64,000 nt of DNA. Origin: Candidatus Latescibacterota bacterium (GTDB lineage: Bacteria > JAAXHH01). The number at the start of each line of letters is the position of its first letter. Positions within the stretch are counted from its first letter, which is position 1. Where the stretch lies: assembly GCA_022821085.1 (NCBI GenBank), contig JAJEEG010000003.1, positions 18,508 to 82,507 of the forward strand, given 5' to 3'. A program made the translations under genes and the position numbers. The notes beneath the pieces are model-generated. The model made no database searches. It was not told the origin of the DNA and saw nothing but the letters and a program-made list of their open reading frames with translations. Below, piece by piece: positions 7,282-17,878 of this stretch.

Positions 7282-8499
7282 ATGTCCAGGTTGAAAGGAC
7301 GCCGGATCGTACTCGGCGTGACGGGGAGCATATCGGCCTACAAGGCGGCCGAAGTGGTCCGCGGACTCGTCCGGGAACAGGCGGACGTCCGGGTGGTGAT
7401 GACCCGTGAAGCCGGCGCCTTCGTCGGCGCCGTAACGTTCAGCGCACTGACCGGGCATCCCGTGGCCGTCGAGCAGTTTCCCGACACCGGGATGGCCGGT
7501 GAAGAACACGTCGACCTCGCGGCATGGGCCGATACGGTGGCCATCGCGCCCGCCACGGCCAATATCATCGGCAAGATGGCGAACGGGCTGGGGGACGACC
7601 TGCTCTCAACCGTAATGCTGGCCTGCGAAGCGCCCTGCTGCCTGGCGCCGGCCATGAATTTCCGCATGTGGAGAAACGAGGCCGTCCAGTCGAATCTCGA
7701 TCGCCTCAGGAGCCGGGGCGTTCACGTCATCGATCCGGAATTCGGCCTGCTGGCCAACGGCGAAGAGGGAGACGGGAGGCTGGCGGCGCCGGAGCAGATC
7801 GTGGAAGCGGTCGCCATCCTTGCCGATCCCGATCATGACCTGGCGGGATGCAATGTGCTGGTGAGCGCCGGCCCCACGGCGGAGGACATCGATCCCGTCC
7901 GGTGCGTTACGAACCGCTCCAGCGGAAAGATGGGCTACGCCCTCGCAAGGGCCGCGGCGCGGCGCGGCGCGTCGGTCACGCTCGTGGCGGGTCCAACGAG
8001 CCTCCAGGATCCATACGGGGTCGCCGTGGAACATGTCCGGACCGCCGGTGAGATGCGCGATGCCGTTCTGGCCAACCGCGAAGGCCAGCATGCCGTGATT
8101 ATGGCGGCGGCCGTGGCGGACTACCGGCCGGGCACCCAGGCCCCCCGGAAGATGAAGAAGACGCAGGAAAGTCTTACGCTGGAAATGACGCGGACCGCCG
8201 ATATCCTCGCGGAAGTGGCCGCCGACCGGCCGCCCGTGCTGATCGGTTTTGCCGCGGAGACCCATGACGGTCTGGACAACGCGCGCCGGAAGCTGGCGGA
8301 CAAGGACCTGGACCTGGTGGTCTACAACGACGTCACCGCCGATGGCGCCGGGTTCGAGACGGATACGAACATCGTCACCCTGATACGCCGTGACGGCCGC
8401 GAGGAATCCCTGCCCCTGCAATCCAAGTCCGACGTGGCGGACCGCGTCATGGACGAAGTCGCCGCCCTTCTGAGAAACCGGGAAGTCGTTCCCGCATGA
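7282..8499 (+). CDS. coaBC: Bifunctional phosphopantothenoylcysteine decarboxylase / synthetase
   Basis: Makes 4'-phosphopantetheine for coenzyme A. The N-terminal CoaC domain (1-185) has LGVTGSISAYKAAEV, the active-site His in EEHVDLAAWAD, ATANIIGKMANGLGDDLL and PAMNFRMW. The C-terminal CoaB domain (190-405) begins VLVSAGPTAEDIDPVR and has NRSSGKMGYALA and the K-x-K-K segment APRKMKKTQ. Length of 405 is standard. Two ATGs in a duplicated gATGTCCAGG context exist (7265 and 7282); the second matches the family start. It overlaps the following gene by 4 nt. Confidence 0.94.
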   Translation: MSRLKGRRIVLGVTGSISAYKAAEVVRGLVREQADVRVVMTREAGAFVGAVTFSALTGHPVAVEQFPDTGMAGEEHVDLAAWADTVAIAPATANIIGKMANGLGDDLLSTVMLACEAPCCLAPAMNFRMWRNEAVQSNLDRLRSRGVHVIDPEFGLLANGEEGDGRLAAPEQIVEAVAILADPDHDLAGCNVLVSAGPTAEDIDPVRCVTNRSSGKMGYALARAAARRGASVTLVAGPTSLQDPYGVAVEHVRTAGEMRDAVLANREGQHAVIMAAAVADYRPGTQAPRKMKKTQESLTLEMTRTADILAEVAADRPPVLIGFAAETHDGLDNARRKLADKDLDLVVYNDVTADGAGFETDTNIVTLIRRDGREESLPLQSKSDVADRVMDEVAALLRNREVVPA

Positions 8500-9394
8500 A
8501 CACGCAAGCGTCGCTGTCCGACCTGATACGACAGACCGTCGAGGCCGTGAGGCAGGAAGAAGAGCAGGGAATCGAATCGCTCTACCTGCCGGCTGGCCTG
8601 GACGGGGCGCTTCCGTTGCCGGAGCGGACGCGGTCAGCACGGTCCGGACGGCCCGCCCAACCTGCCGGAGCCGGCCGACCTGCCGGGTACGCCCAACCTG
8701 CCGGAGCCGGTCGACCTGCCGGGGCCAGGCGAGCGGATCAAGCGAACCAGCCGAACCAGCCGGTCCAGTCGGTCCAGTCGGCCCAGTCGGCCCAGTCGGC
8801 CCAGGTAACGTCTCTCGAGGCCCTGTATGCGAAATACCATCGCTGCACGGCCTGCGCGCTGGGATTCACGCGAAAGCATTTTGTATTCGGTACCGGGAAC
8901 GAGCACGCCGACGTGATGTTCGTGGGCGAAGCGCCTGGTGCCCAGGAAGACGAACAGGGCCAGCCCTTCGTCGGGCAGGCGGGTAAACTGCTGACCCGCA
9001 TCCTGAACGCCATCGATTTCACCCGGGACGAGGTGTACATCACCAACATCCTGAAATGCCGGCCGCCGAACAACCGCGACCCGATGCCCGAGGAGGTCGA
9101 TGCGTGCGACGCCATCCTGAAGGAGCAGATCCGCCTCGTCCGGCCACGGCTGATCTGCGCCCTCGGACGCGTCGCAGCCCAGGCCCTGCTCAAAGAGAAC
9201 AGTTCGATTCGAGCGCTGCGGGGCAGGTTCCACGACTATCACGGCATCAAACTGCTGGTGACGTACCACCCCTCGGGCCTGCTGCGCAATGCGGCCTACA
9301 AGCGGCCGACCTGGGAGGACGTGCAGATGCTGCGGAAGGAATACGACCGCATCGTGCAGTCCGATGTGCAGGCGACCCCGGGAGCTGAGGTCTC

Positions 9395-9398
<4 letters not shown>
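8496..9398 (+). CDS. Uracil-DNA glycosylase, family 4 (iron-sulfur), with repetitive linker
   Basis: Removes uracil from DNA in base excision repair. After a helical N-terminal 30 residues there is a low-complexity linker (about residues 45-105) rich in Ala, Pro, Gln and Gly, then the UDG domain: four [4Fe-4S] cysteines in C-x2-C (YHRCTAC) and C-x15-C (LKC...DAC), motif A GEAPGAQEDEQGQPFVG and motif B TYHPSGLLRN. The linker is built from in-frame 36-nt and 9-nt tandem repeats. ATG 8496 overlaps the coaBC stop; the dnaB start overlaps this gene's stop, so repair and replication genes are translationally coupled. Confidence 0.9.
8656..8805 (+). repeat. In-frame tandem repeats in the uracil-DNA glycosylase linker
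   Basis: Two 36-nt units (8656-8691, 8692-8727) encode a repeated Pro/Gly/Ala-rich 12-mer. Seven 9-nt units from 8743 to 8805 (cgaaccagc twice, cggtccagt twice, cggcccagt-type three times) encode NQP NQP VQS VQS AQS AQS AQ. Both periods are multiples of three, so copy-number change would keep the frame. Confidence 0.9.
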
Positions 9399-10756
<1,358 letters not shown>

Positions 10757-10809
10757 ACCACGTTGGCCCGGGCTGACCGTTCTTCCCGCGTTATGTTCTC
10801 TACCCGCTC

Positions 10810-11556
10810 ATGATCGAAATCGTACACCTGAGAAAAGCCTTCGGTAAACCTGTGCTGACGGACGTCAACCTGACCATCGAGTCCGGGGAGACCATGGTCA
10901 TCATCGGCCGGAGCGGATGCGGCAAGAGCGTGCTGCTCAAGCACATCACGGGGCTGCTGCATCCGGACGGCGGAACGCTGCTGGTGGACGGCAGGGACGT
11001 GACCAGGCTGTACGGGACGGCGCTGGACGAAATCCGGAAACGGTTCGGGTTCCTGTTCCAGGGCGGCGCCCTCTTCGATTCCATGACCGTGGGCGAGAAC
11101 GTGGGGATCGGCCTGAAAGTACACACCGACCGGACCGAGGCGGAGATCAACGAACGGGTCCGGACCTGCCTCCAGATGGTCGGCCTGTCCGACGTGGAGG
11201 AACAGAAGCCGGCGGAGCTTTCGGGCGGCATGCGCAAGAGAGTGGGACTCGCCAGGGCGATCGCCATGAATCCGGAGTACATTCTATACGACGAGCCCAC
11301 CACGGGCCTGGACCCCATCATGGCGGACATCATCAACGACCTGATCCTGGACATGAACCAGCGGCTGTCGGTGACGGCGATCGCGGTGACCCACGATATG
11401 ATCAGCGCGTACAAGATCGCGGACCGCATCGCCATGCTCCACGACGGGGTGATTCACATGGTGGGGACCCCGGACGAGATCCGGAACTGCGACGACGCGC
11501 TGGTGCAGCAGTTCATCCTGGGCCGCGGTGAAGGCCCCATCAAATCGCTGGAATAG
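10810..11556 (+). CDS. ABC transporter ATPase, MlaF type, without adjacent permease
   Basis: Closest in pattern to MlaF/Ttg2A, the ATPase of phospholipid (MCE) transport systems. Visible are Walker A IIGRSGCGKSVLLKHITGLL, the FQGGALFDSMTVGENV segment diagnostic of the Mla group, signature LSGGMRKRVGLARAI, Walker B YILYDEPTTGLDP and the H-loop VTHDM. Length 248. MlaE permease and MlaD MCE genes normally flank it, but its neighbours here are dnaB and tgt, so any partners must lie elsewhere. The substrate assignment is by family only. Confidence 0.82.
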   Translation: MIEIVHLRKAFGKPVLTDVNLTIESGETMVIIGRSGCGKSVLLKHITGLLHPDGGTLLVDGRDVTRLYGTALDEIRKRFGFLFQGGALFDSMTVGENVGIGLKVHTDRTEAEINERVRTCLQMVGLSDVEEQKPAELSGGMRKRVGLARAIAMNPEYILYDEPTTGLDPIMADIINDLILDMNQRLSVTAIAVTHDMISAYKIADRIAMLHDGVIHMVGTPDEIRNCDDALVQQFILGRGEGPIKSLE

Positions 11557-11595
11557 TCATGGATCAATCGACAGGAGGATCGCGGGTCTCGCGGT

Positions 11596-12753
11596 ATGGC
11601 ATCGCTGTCCTTTGACCTGCTCGCCCGGGACCCGGCTTCCAACGCACGGGCGGGCCGCATGAAGACCCCCCACGGCGAAATACGCACGCCGGTGTTCATG
11701 CCCGTGGGGACCCAGGCGACGGTGAAGACGCTGACGCCGGCGGAACTCGAAACCGCCGGCGCGCAGATCATACTCGGCAACACCTACCACCTGTTTCTCC
11801 GGCCCGGGCACGCATTGATCAGGGAAATGGGCGGGCTGCACGGGTTCATGAACTGGCAGCGGCCCCTGTTGACGGACAGCGGGGGCTACCAGGTGTTCAG
11901 TCTTTCGGACCTCAAGTCCATCGAGGAAGAGGGGGTGACCTTCCAATCGCACATCGACGGCTCGCGGCACCTGTTCACGCCGGAGTCCGTCATGGAGATC
12001 GAGACCGCCCTCGGCGCCGACATCATCGCGCCCCTCGACGAGTGTCCGCCCTATCCCTGCGACTACGGTTACGCGAAGGATTCCGCCGCGCTGACGCTGC
12101 GATGGGCCGAGCGGTCCCGGAAGCGTTTCGACGAACTGGAGGGAGAAAGGGCGCATCCCCAGGCGCTGTTCGGCATCGTGCAGGGAAGCGTCTACGAAGA
12201 CCTCCGGGTCGATTGCGCGCGGTCCTTGGTCGACCGGGGATTCGACGCCTACGCCATCGGAGGGATGTCGATCGGGGAACCGAAGCCGGCCATGGCGGCC
12301 CTGATCGATGCCACTGTCGAGCACCTGCCGGAAGACCGGCCCCGTTACCTGATGGGCGCGGGGACGCCGGAAGACCTCGTCGACGCCGTGGGACGGGGCA
12401 TCGACATGTTCGACTGCGTCATTCCCACCCGCGAGGGTCGGAACGGCGCGCTTTACACGCGCTCCGGACGCATCAACATCTACAACGCCCGCTTCAGGGC
12501 CGACGCCGGACCGATCGACGCATCCTGTTCGTGTTATGCCTGCCGGACCTTCAGCCGTTCGTATATCCGGCACCTTTACCGCGCGGGAGAAATACTGGGT
12601 CCGAGAATGGGGACCCTGCACAACATCCACTTCTACGTCGGCCTGGTCTCCGAGATGGGAGAATCCATCCTGGAAGGCCGTTTCGGCGCGTGGAGCAGGT
12701 CGTTTCTGACCGCGTATCGCAGTGAGACCGCAAGAAAGGAGCAACCCCCGTGA
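11596..12753 (+). CDS. tgt: Queuine tRNA-ribosyltransferase
   Basis: Exchanges G34 for preQ1 in GUN-anticodon tRNAs. The 385-residue protein carries GRMKTPHGEIRTPVFMPVGT, TYHLFLRPG, DSGGYQVFSL (active-site Asp), GIVQGSVYEDLR, GGMSIGEPK, the nucleophile segment DMFDCVIPTREGRNG, and the C-terminal zinc site C-x-C-x2-C (CSCYACRTF) with the following His. An aggagg lies about 16 nt before the ATG, which is far; no closer in-frame start is seen. It overlaps yajC by 4 nt, the usual tgt-yajC order. Confidence 0.95.
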   Translation: MASLSFDLLARDPASNARAGRMKTPHGEIRTPVFMPVGTQATVKTLTPAELETAGAQIILGNTYHLFLRPGHALIREMGGLHGFMNWQRPLLTDSGGYQVFSLSDLKSIEEEGVTFQSHIDGSRHLFTPESVMEIETALGADIIAPLDECPPYPCDYGYAKDSAALTLRWAERSRKRFDELEGERAHPQALFGIVQGSVYEDLRVDCARSLVDRGFDAYAIGGMSIGEPKPAMAALIDATVEHLPEDRPRYLMGAGTPEDLVDAVGRGIDMFDCVIPTREGRNGALYTRSGRINIYNARFRADAGPIDASCSCYACRTFSRSYIRHLYRAGEILGPRMGTLHNIHFYVGLVSEMGESILEGRFGAWSRSFLTAYRSETARKEQPP

Positions 12754-13082
12754 TTCAAGATGCCTTTGCCATGGGGCCCGGCGGCGGAGACGCTTCCGGA
12801 CCGGGTTTCCTGATCTCCATGATCCCCATCCTGTTGATGTTCGCCATCATCTACCTGTTGCTGATCCGTCCACAGCAGAAGCGCCAGCGGGAACACCAGG
12901 CCATGCTGGACGCCCTGCAGAACGGAGACAAGGTGGTGACGCAGGGCGGGATCATCGGCGTCGTTACCGGACTGAAGGCGGACGTGGTCACGGTGCGCAT
13001 CGCCGACGACGTCCGGATCGACCTGCAACGCAGCGCCATTTCCCGGCTGATCAGCAGCAAGAAGGGCGGCAAGGAAGAATAG
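12750..13082 (+). CDS. yajC: Preprotein translocase subunit YajC
   Basis: Small inner-membrane protein associated with SecDF. It starts at GTG 12750, overlapping the tgt stop (GTGA). The 110-residue product has one transmembrane helix (about 22-41, MIPILLMFAIIYLLLIRPQ) with the signature RPQQKRQREHQAML after it, then the soluble GDKVVTQGGIIGVVTG barrel and a Lys-rich tail. secD and secF do not follow; def does. Confidence 0.93.
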   Translation: MIQDAFAMGPGGGDASGPGFLISMIPILLMFAIIYLLLIRPQQKRQREHQAMLDALQNGDKVVTQGGIIGVVTGLKADVVTVRIADDVRIDLQRSAISRLISSKKGGKEE

Positions 13083-13091
13083 GCGGCAACC

Positions 13092-13646
13092 ATGGCGGTC
13101 AGACCCATACGCATATACGGCGACCCGGTACTCCGGGAGAAAACCCGCCCGGTTGGGGATACGACCGCGGCACTGCGTCTCCTGGCCGAGGACCTGGTCG
13201 ACACCATGTTCGACGCGGAGGGCATCGGGCTTGCGGCTCCCCAGGTCGGCGAGCCCGTCCGCATGTACGTGGTGAACCTCGGCGCGATCGCTCCCGAACT
13301 CTTCCTGGACCGCCGTGGGCCGTCCCTGGATGGCGAACCGGAACACCTGGTGCTGGTGAACCCGCGCGTCGTAAAGCGGGAAGGCGCGCAGACCGGCGAC
13401 GAGGGATGCCTGAGTTTTCCCGATCTGTACGAGAAGGTGACCCGGCCCGAGGTCGTGCGCATCGAGGCGACGGACCTGGAAGGGCGCCCCGTCGAGATCG
13501 AGGGCAGCGGACTGCTCGCGCGGGTCCTGGTCCACGAGTATGACCACCTGGAGGGCGTCCTGTTCATCGATCACCTTAGCAAGCTCCGCCAGCAGTTCCT
13601 CCGCGGCAAGCTGAGGAAGCTCAAGGAGAGCGGTCAGGCGGTCTGA
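13092..13646 (+). CDS. def: Peptide deformylase
   Basis: Removes the formyl group from nascent N-terminal Met. All three motifs are present: GIGLAAPQVG (1), EGCLSFP (2, metal Cys) and HEYDHLEG (3, metal His residues and catalytic Glu). Length of 184 fits. It is followed after 1 nt by fmt, so formylation and deformylation enzymes are co-expressed, as in many bacteria. Confidence 0.96.
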   Translation: MAVRPIRIYGDPVLREKTRPVGDTTAALRLLAEDLVDTMFDAEGIGLAAPQVGEPVRMYVVNLGAIAPELFLDRRGPSLDGEPEHLVLVNPRVVKREGAQTGDEGCLSFPDLYEKVTRPEVVRIEATDLEGRPVEIEGSGLLARVLVHEYDHLEGVLFIDHLSKLRQQFLRGKLRKLKESGQAV

Positions 13647-13647
13647 T

Positions 13648-14589
13648 ATGCGCGTGGTCTACATGGGTACGCCCGCCTTCGCGGTGCCGAGCCTCGAGGC
13701 GCTGGTCGGCCGGGCGGAACACGAGGTGGCCGGCATTGTCACAGGCCCCGACCGGCCGAAGGGGCGGGGACTGAAGACCGCGCCTTCGCCGGTGAAGGAA
13801 ACCGCCCTGCGGCACGGCATACCCATCTGGCAGCCGGAGAAGCTGCGCGACCCGGGTTTCCTGGACGCTCTTCGGTCCCTGGACGCCGGCCTGTTCGTGG
13901 TCGTGGCCTTCCGCATCCTGCCCGACGAACTGCTGGCGATCCCCCCGGGCGGCACGATCAACCTCCATCCTTCCCTCCTGCCCCGGTACCGCGGCGCGGC
14001 GCCCATCCAGTGGGCGGTGATGAATGGGGACGAGGTTACGGGCGTCACCACGTTCCTGGTCGAAAGGCGGGTGGATACAGGCGACATCCTCTGCCAGGAG
14101 ACCGTGCCGATCGGACCGGAGGAAACCGCCGGCGAACTGTACGACCGGCTGTCCCGCGCCGGCGCGGACCTGCTCCTGCGCACGGTGGATCTCCTGGCGG
14201 ACGGCCGCGTAACGCCGCGGCCGCAGCGGGGCGAATCGACGCCCGCGCCCAGGATCTCCCGGGAGGACGGCCGCATAGACTGGCGGCTGCCGGCCCGTGC
14301 CATCCACAACAGGGTACGGGGCCTGAACCCGGTGCCCATGGCCTTCACCACCTGGCGCGGCCAGCGCGTCCGGGTTATTTCGAGTCGGCCCGTCTGCCTG
14401 GAAGGGGAAGGGGGCGGACCGCCCGGAGAGATTGTCTCCGCCGACGAACGCCGGGGCGTCACCGTGCAGACCGGAGAAGGCGGGTTGAGACTGGACAAGG
14501 TGCAGCCCGAGGGCCGAAGCCGGATCGATGGCGCGGAATTCGTAAGAGGATACCGGCCCGCGGCGGGCGATCTTCTCGGCGGGTCCTGA
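13648..14589 (+). CDS. fmt: Methionyl-tRNA formyltransferase
   Basis: Formylates initiator Met-tRNA using 10-formyl-THF. The N-terminal Rossmann domain (1-205) has MRVVYMGTPAFAVPSLEAL, the basic loop GRGLKTAPSPVKE, and NLHPSLLPRYRGAAPIQWA with the catalytic Asn/His, then RVDTGDIL. The C-terminal OB-like domain (210-313) begins ISREDGRIDWRLPA. Start ATG 13648 lies 1 nt after the def stop. The following 99-nt spacer (14590-14688) repeats a ggccggcgggt motif twice and precedes rsmB. Confidence 0.95.
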   Translation: MRVVYMGTPAFAVPSLEALVGRAEHEVAGIVTGPDRPKGRGLKTAPSPVKETALRHGIPIWQPEKLRDPGFLDALRSLDAGLFVVVAFRILPDELLAIPPGGTINLHPSLLPRYRGAAPIQWAVMNGDEVTGVTTFLVERRVDTGDILCQETVPIGPEETAGELYDRLSRAGADLLLRTVDLLADGRVTPRPQRGESTPAPRISREDGRIDWRLPARAIHNRVRGLNPVPMAFTTWRGQRVRVISSRPVCLEGEGGGPPGEIVSADERRGVTVQTGEGGLRLDKVQPEGRSRIDGAEFVRGYRPAAGDLLGGS

Positions 14590-14688
14590 CGCCCGCCGTC
14601 CGCGGTCGGGCACGGCCGGCGGGTTCAATCCCGGCACCCTCCGTCCTCCGGCGCGCGCGGCCGGCGGGTACTTCAAGGAACCCCCACC

Positions 14689-16071
14689 ATGGTCCAATCT
14701 CGCAGCGAATCAACGGCCGACGCCGGAGGGAACGCCCCTCCAGTGCGCGAGATCGCGTTGAAGGCACTGCATCGCGCGGAAACGCGGGACGTGCTGCCGC
14801 GGGACGCCCTCAATGCCCTTTTCCGGCGATACGGCTACACGGACCGGGACCGGGCCTTCGCGACCGAACTGGTGTACGGCACCGTCCGCTGGCGGCGCCG
14901 CCTGGACTGGACGCTCGGCCGACTGTTGCGCGGCAACCCGGAGTCGCTGACGCCGTGGATCCGCCTGATCCTACACCTGGGCCTGTACCAGTTGATGATG
15001 ATGGACCAGGTCCCCGACGCCGCCGCCACCCATGAATCCGTGCAACTCGCCAAGCGGTACGGGCACGAGGGCACCGTCCGCCTGACCAACGCGGTCCTGA
15101 GGACGGCCATCCGGCAACGGGACCAGTTGTCGCGGCCGGCGCGCGGGGGAGGCCCCGTCGCGGACCTCGGCGTCACCCATTCCTATCCCGATTGGCTGGC
15201 GAAGCGGTGGATCGAGCGATACGGCGTGGAATCCGCCGCCGCCCTCATGGAGGCCGGGAACCGGCCGCCGCCCCTGTCCGTTCGGGTCAACACGGCGAGG
15301 TCCACGCCGCAAGACCTCGCCGCATCGCTGGCGCCGCACGGCATCCAGGTGGAACCGGGGCGGTGGCTCGATGATTTCCTGATCATCCGGCACGCGGGCG
15401 ACCTGCACACGCTGGCCGCCCACGAGGCGGGCCTGTTCCAGGTACAGGACGAAAGCGCGGGTCTCGCGGTGAGGCTTCTGGGCCCGCGGGCGGGCGAGTC
15501 GGTTGTCGATTTATGTTGCGCTCCGGGCGGAAAAACAACATATATTGCGCAAATTGTGGGCGCGGGCGGACGGGTGATCGCCTGCGATTCGTCACCGCAT
15601 CGACTCCGCCGCGTGGAGGAACACCGGCAGCGAATGGGGTTGGGGCAGGTGCGTCTTGTCGTCATGGACGGCCGGTCGCCCGGCCTGGACTTCATGGCCG
15701 ACCGGGTCCTGGTGGATGCCCCCTGTTCCGGGCTCGGCACCATCGCGCGCCGGCCGGATCTGCGGTGGCGGAGAACGGCGGAGGACATCGGCCGGCTCCG
15801 CGCCGAGCAACTGGCGTTGCTGGAGAAAGGCGCCGGCATGGTGAAGCCGGGCGGCGTCCTGGTGTACAGCACGTGCACCATCGAGCCGGAAGAGAACGAG
15901 GACGTCGTGGCCGCGTTTTGCGGCAGGCATCCCGGTTTCAGGCCGGACAGCCCCGGCGACTGGACGGCGGAACTGGCCGCGGTCACGGACGGCGCGGGCC
16001 GGATCGCCACACTGCCGCCGGTACACGGGGTAGACGGGAGTTTCGCGGCGCGGCTGAGAAAAACCGGCTGA
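14689..16071 (+). CDS. rsmB: 16S rRNA (cytosine-967-C5) methyltransferase
   Basis: Methylates C967 of 16S rRNA. An N-terminal NusB-like RNA-binding domain (about 15-150) precedes the SAM-dependent domain with DLCCAPGGKTTYIAQ (SAM loop), LVDAPCSGLGT (motif IV Cys) and VYSTCTIEPEENE (motif VI nucleophile Cys). Length of 460 is normal. def-fmt-rsmB is a widely conserved order. An aagg lies 8 nt before the ATG. Confidence 0.94.
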   Translation: MVQSRSESTADAGGNAPPVREIALKALHRAETRDVLPRDALNALFRRYGYTDRDRAFATELVYGTVRWRRRLDWTLGRLLRGNPESLTPWIRLILHLGLYQLMMMDQVPDAAATHESVQLAKRYGHEGTVRLTNAVLRTAIRQRDQLSRPARGGGPVADLGVTHSYPDWLAKRWIERYGVESAAALMEAGNRPPPLSVRVNTARSTPQDLAASLAPHGIQVEPGRWLDDFLIIRHAGDLHTLAAHEAGLFQVQDESAGLAVRLLGPRAGESVVDLCCAPGGKTTYIAQIVGAGGRVIACDSSPHRLRRVEEHRQRMGLGQVRLVVMDGRSPGLDFMADRVLVDAPCSGLGTIARRPDLRWRRTAEDIGRLRAEQLALLEKGAGMVKPGGVLVYSTCTIEPEENEDVVAAFCGRHPGFRPDSPGDWTAELAAVTDGAGRIATLPPVHGVDGSFAARLRKTG

Positions 16072-16080
16072 TCGCATAGG

Positions 16081-16148
16081 GCGGCCGGCCTGAGCAGAGC
16101 CGCTGATCGCACTGGCGGCCGGCCTGAGCAGAGCCGCTGACCGCACTG
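16081..16148 (+). repeat. 34-nt tandem duplication between rsmB and ffh
   Basis: Units gcggccggcctgagcagagc... at 16081-16114 and 16115-16148 differ at one position (tgatcgc versus tgaccgc). The last bases of rsmB (cggctgatcgcat) resemble the unit end, suggesting the array grew from the gene terminus. It fills most of the spacer. Confidence 0.9.
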
Positions 16149-16157
16149 GAGCGTATC

Positions 16158-17492
16158 GTGTTTGAAGAATTGACCGGGCGAATGGAAGGCATCGTCCGGA
16201 ATCTCCGCGGCCAGGGCAAGCTGACGGAAAAGAATATCGACGAGAGCCTCCGGCAGGTGCGCCGCGCCCTGCTGGAAGCCGATGTGAATTTCAAGGTCGC
16301 CCGGACCTTCATCGACACGGTCAAGGTAAAGGCCCTGGGGCAGGGGGTGCTCAGGAACCTCTCCCCGGGTCAGCAGATGGTGGGGATCGTCCACCAGGAA
16401 CTGATCTCCCTGATGGGCGAGGAAGCCGTCGAGGTCGCCATCGCGGAATCGCCCCCGACCATCGTCATGCTGGCCGGCCTGCAGGGGTCCGGCAAGACGA
16501 CGGCCACGGGGAAGCTGGCCCACCACTTCCTGGGTGCGGGCCACCGGCCCATACTGGCCGCGGCGGACGTCTACCGGCCCGCGGCGGTGAAGCAGCTGCA
16601 GGTGCTTGGCGAACAGTTGGAGGTGCCGGTCGTGGCCCTCGGGGACAGCCGGTCTCCCCTGGCCATCTGCAAGGTCGCCGTGGACCGCGCGGGCCGGGAG
16701 GACCGGGACGTCGTCATCCTGGACACGGCGGGTCGCCTGCACGTCGATGAAGAGATGATGGAGGAACTCCGCGGGATCCGCGGGGCGGTCCATCCCCACG
16801 AAATCCTGCTCGTGGTGGACGGCATGACGGGACAGGACGCGGTCAACGTGGCCGAGGCCTTCGACCAAGACCTCGACATCGACGGCTGTATCCTGACGAA
16901 GATGGACGGGGACGCCCGGGGCGGCGCGGCGCTGTCCATACGGCAGATCACCCGGAAGCCCATCAAGTTCGTGGGCGTCGGCGAGAAACTGGACGCCCTG
17001 GAGGTGTTCCATCCCGAACGGATGGCGTCCCGGATACTGGGGATGGGCGACGTGGTCTCCCTGGTCGAGCGCGCGCAGGCCGCCATCGACGTGGAGGAAG
17101 CGCGCAAGCTCGAGACGAAGCTGCGCAAGCAGACCTTCGATCTCGAGGATTTCCGGTCGCAGCTCCAGCAACTGGGGAAAATGGGTTCCATGCAGGAACT
17201 GGTCGAGATGATGCCCGGCGTCAACAAGAAGGCGTTGAAGGGCATGGATATGGATGAAAGAGCGCTCGTGCGAATGGACGCCATTCTGAGTTCCATGACC
17301 AGACACGAAAGGGCGCGCCCCGTGGTGATCAACGGCAGCAGGCGCCGGCGAATCGCGCGCGGAAGCGGAACGAGCGTGCAGGAGGTGAACCAGTTACTGA
17401 AACAGTACAACATGATGCAGAAGATGATGAAGCAGTTGAACCGGCCGGGCGCCCTCGAGCAACTCGGCCAAAAGATGTTGCCGTTCAGGTAG
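16158..17492 (+). CDS. ffh: Signal recognition particle protein Ffh
   Basis: Binds signal sequences and, with SRP RNA and FtsY, targets ribosomes to the membrane. N domain (1-90), G domain with LQGSGKTTATGKLAHHF (G1), DTAGRLHVDEEMM (G3) and TKMDGDARGGAA (G4), and a Met-rich M domain (about 300-440) with SRRRRIARGSG for SRP RNA contact and NMMQKMMKQL. It starts at GTG 16158; length of 444 is normal. First gene of the conserved ffh-rpsP-rimM-trmD-rplS set. Confidence 0.96.
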   Translation: MFEELTGRMEGIVRNLRGQGKLTEKNIDESLRQVRRALLEADVNFKVARTFIDTVKVKALGQGVLRNLSPGQQMVGIVHQELISLMGEEAVEVAIAESPPTIVMLAGLQGSGKTTATGKLAHHFLGAGHRPILAAADVYRPAAVKQLQVLGEQLEVPVVALGDSRSPLAICKVAVDRAGREDRDVVILDTAGRLHVDEEMMEELRGIRGAVHPHEILLVVDGMTGQDAVNVAEAFDQDLDIDGCILTKMDGDARGGAALSIRQITRKPIKFVGVGEKLDALEVFHPERMASRILGMGDVVSLVERAQAAIDVEEARKLETKLRKQTFDLEDFRSQLQQLGKMGSMQELVEMMPGVNKKALKGMDMDERALVRMDAILSSMTRHERARPVVINGSRRRRIARGSGTSVQEVNQLLKQYNMMQKMMKQLNRPGALEQLGQKMLPFR

Positions 17493-17507
17493 CTAAAGGA
17501 GCGAAAC

Positions 17508-17792
17508 ATGGCAGTGGCCATTCGGCTTCGCCGCACGGGAGCCAAGAAAAGACCCTTTTACCGGATCGTCGTAGCGGACGACAGAACCCGTCTGGGCGGG
17601 AAGTATATCGAAAGCCTGGGTTACTACAACCCCATTTCGCCGGAACAGCTGGAGATGGACGTGGACAAGGCTGTAGACTGGCTCAGGCGCGGCGCCCAGC
17701 CGAGCGATACGGTGCGATCGCTTCTGGTGAAGAGCGGCGCGATACAGAAGTGGCGCGGCGAGAACGAGGAGACGGCCGAAGCGGCCGAGTGA
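17508..17792 (+). CDS. rpsP: 30S ribosomal protein S16
   Basis: Assembles into the 30S body. The 94-residue protein begins [26 protein letters not shown], the family signature, with YYNP and [16 protein letters not shown] further on and an acidic Glu-rich tail. aaaggagcg lies 7 nt before the ATG. The KH-domain gene (khpA/ylqC) often found between rpsP and rimM is missing; a repeat occupies that spot. Confidence 0.95.
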   Translation: MAVAIRLRRTGAKKRPFYRIVVADDRTRLGGKYIESLGYYNPISPEQLEMDVDKAVDWLRRGAQPSDTVRSLLVKSGAIQKWRGENEETAEAAE

Positions 17793-17870
17793 CCTGACGC
17801 GGATCGGCCGCGGGTACACCCGGGATGTCCGGGTGACCTGCGGCGGATCGGCCGCCGGTGCGCCGGGGCG
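17790..17870 (+). repeat. 44-nt imperfect duplication between rpsP and rimM
   Basis: tgacctgacgcggatcggcc at 17790 recurs as tgacctgcggcggatcggcc at 17834, period 44. The first copy contains the rpsP stop codon. The 86-nt spacer holds nothing else. Confidence 0.75.
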
Positions 17871-17878
17871 GGGTGTAA

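Noticed and set aside
15183-17306. Long minus-strand open frame (707 codons) antisense to rsmB and ffh
   Set aside because: Shadow of two strongly conserved genes; no recognisable motif and His/Arg-rich composition.
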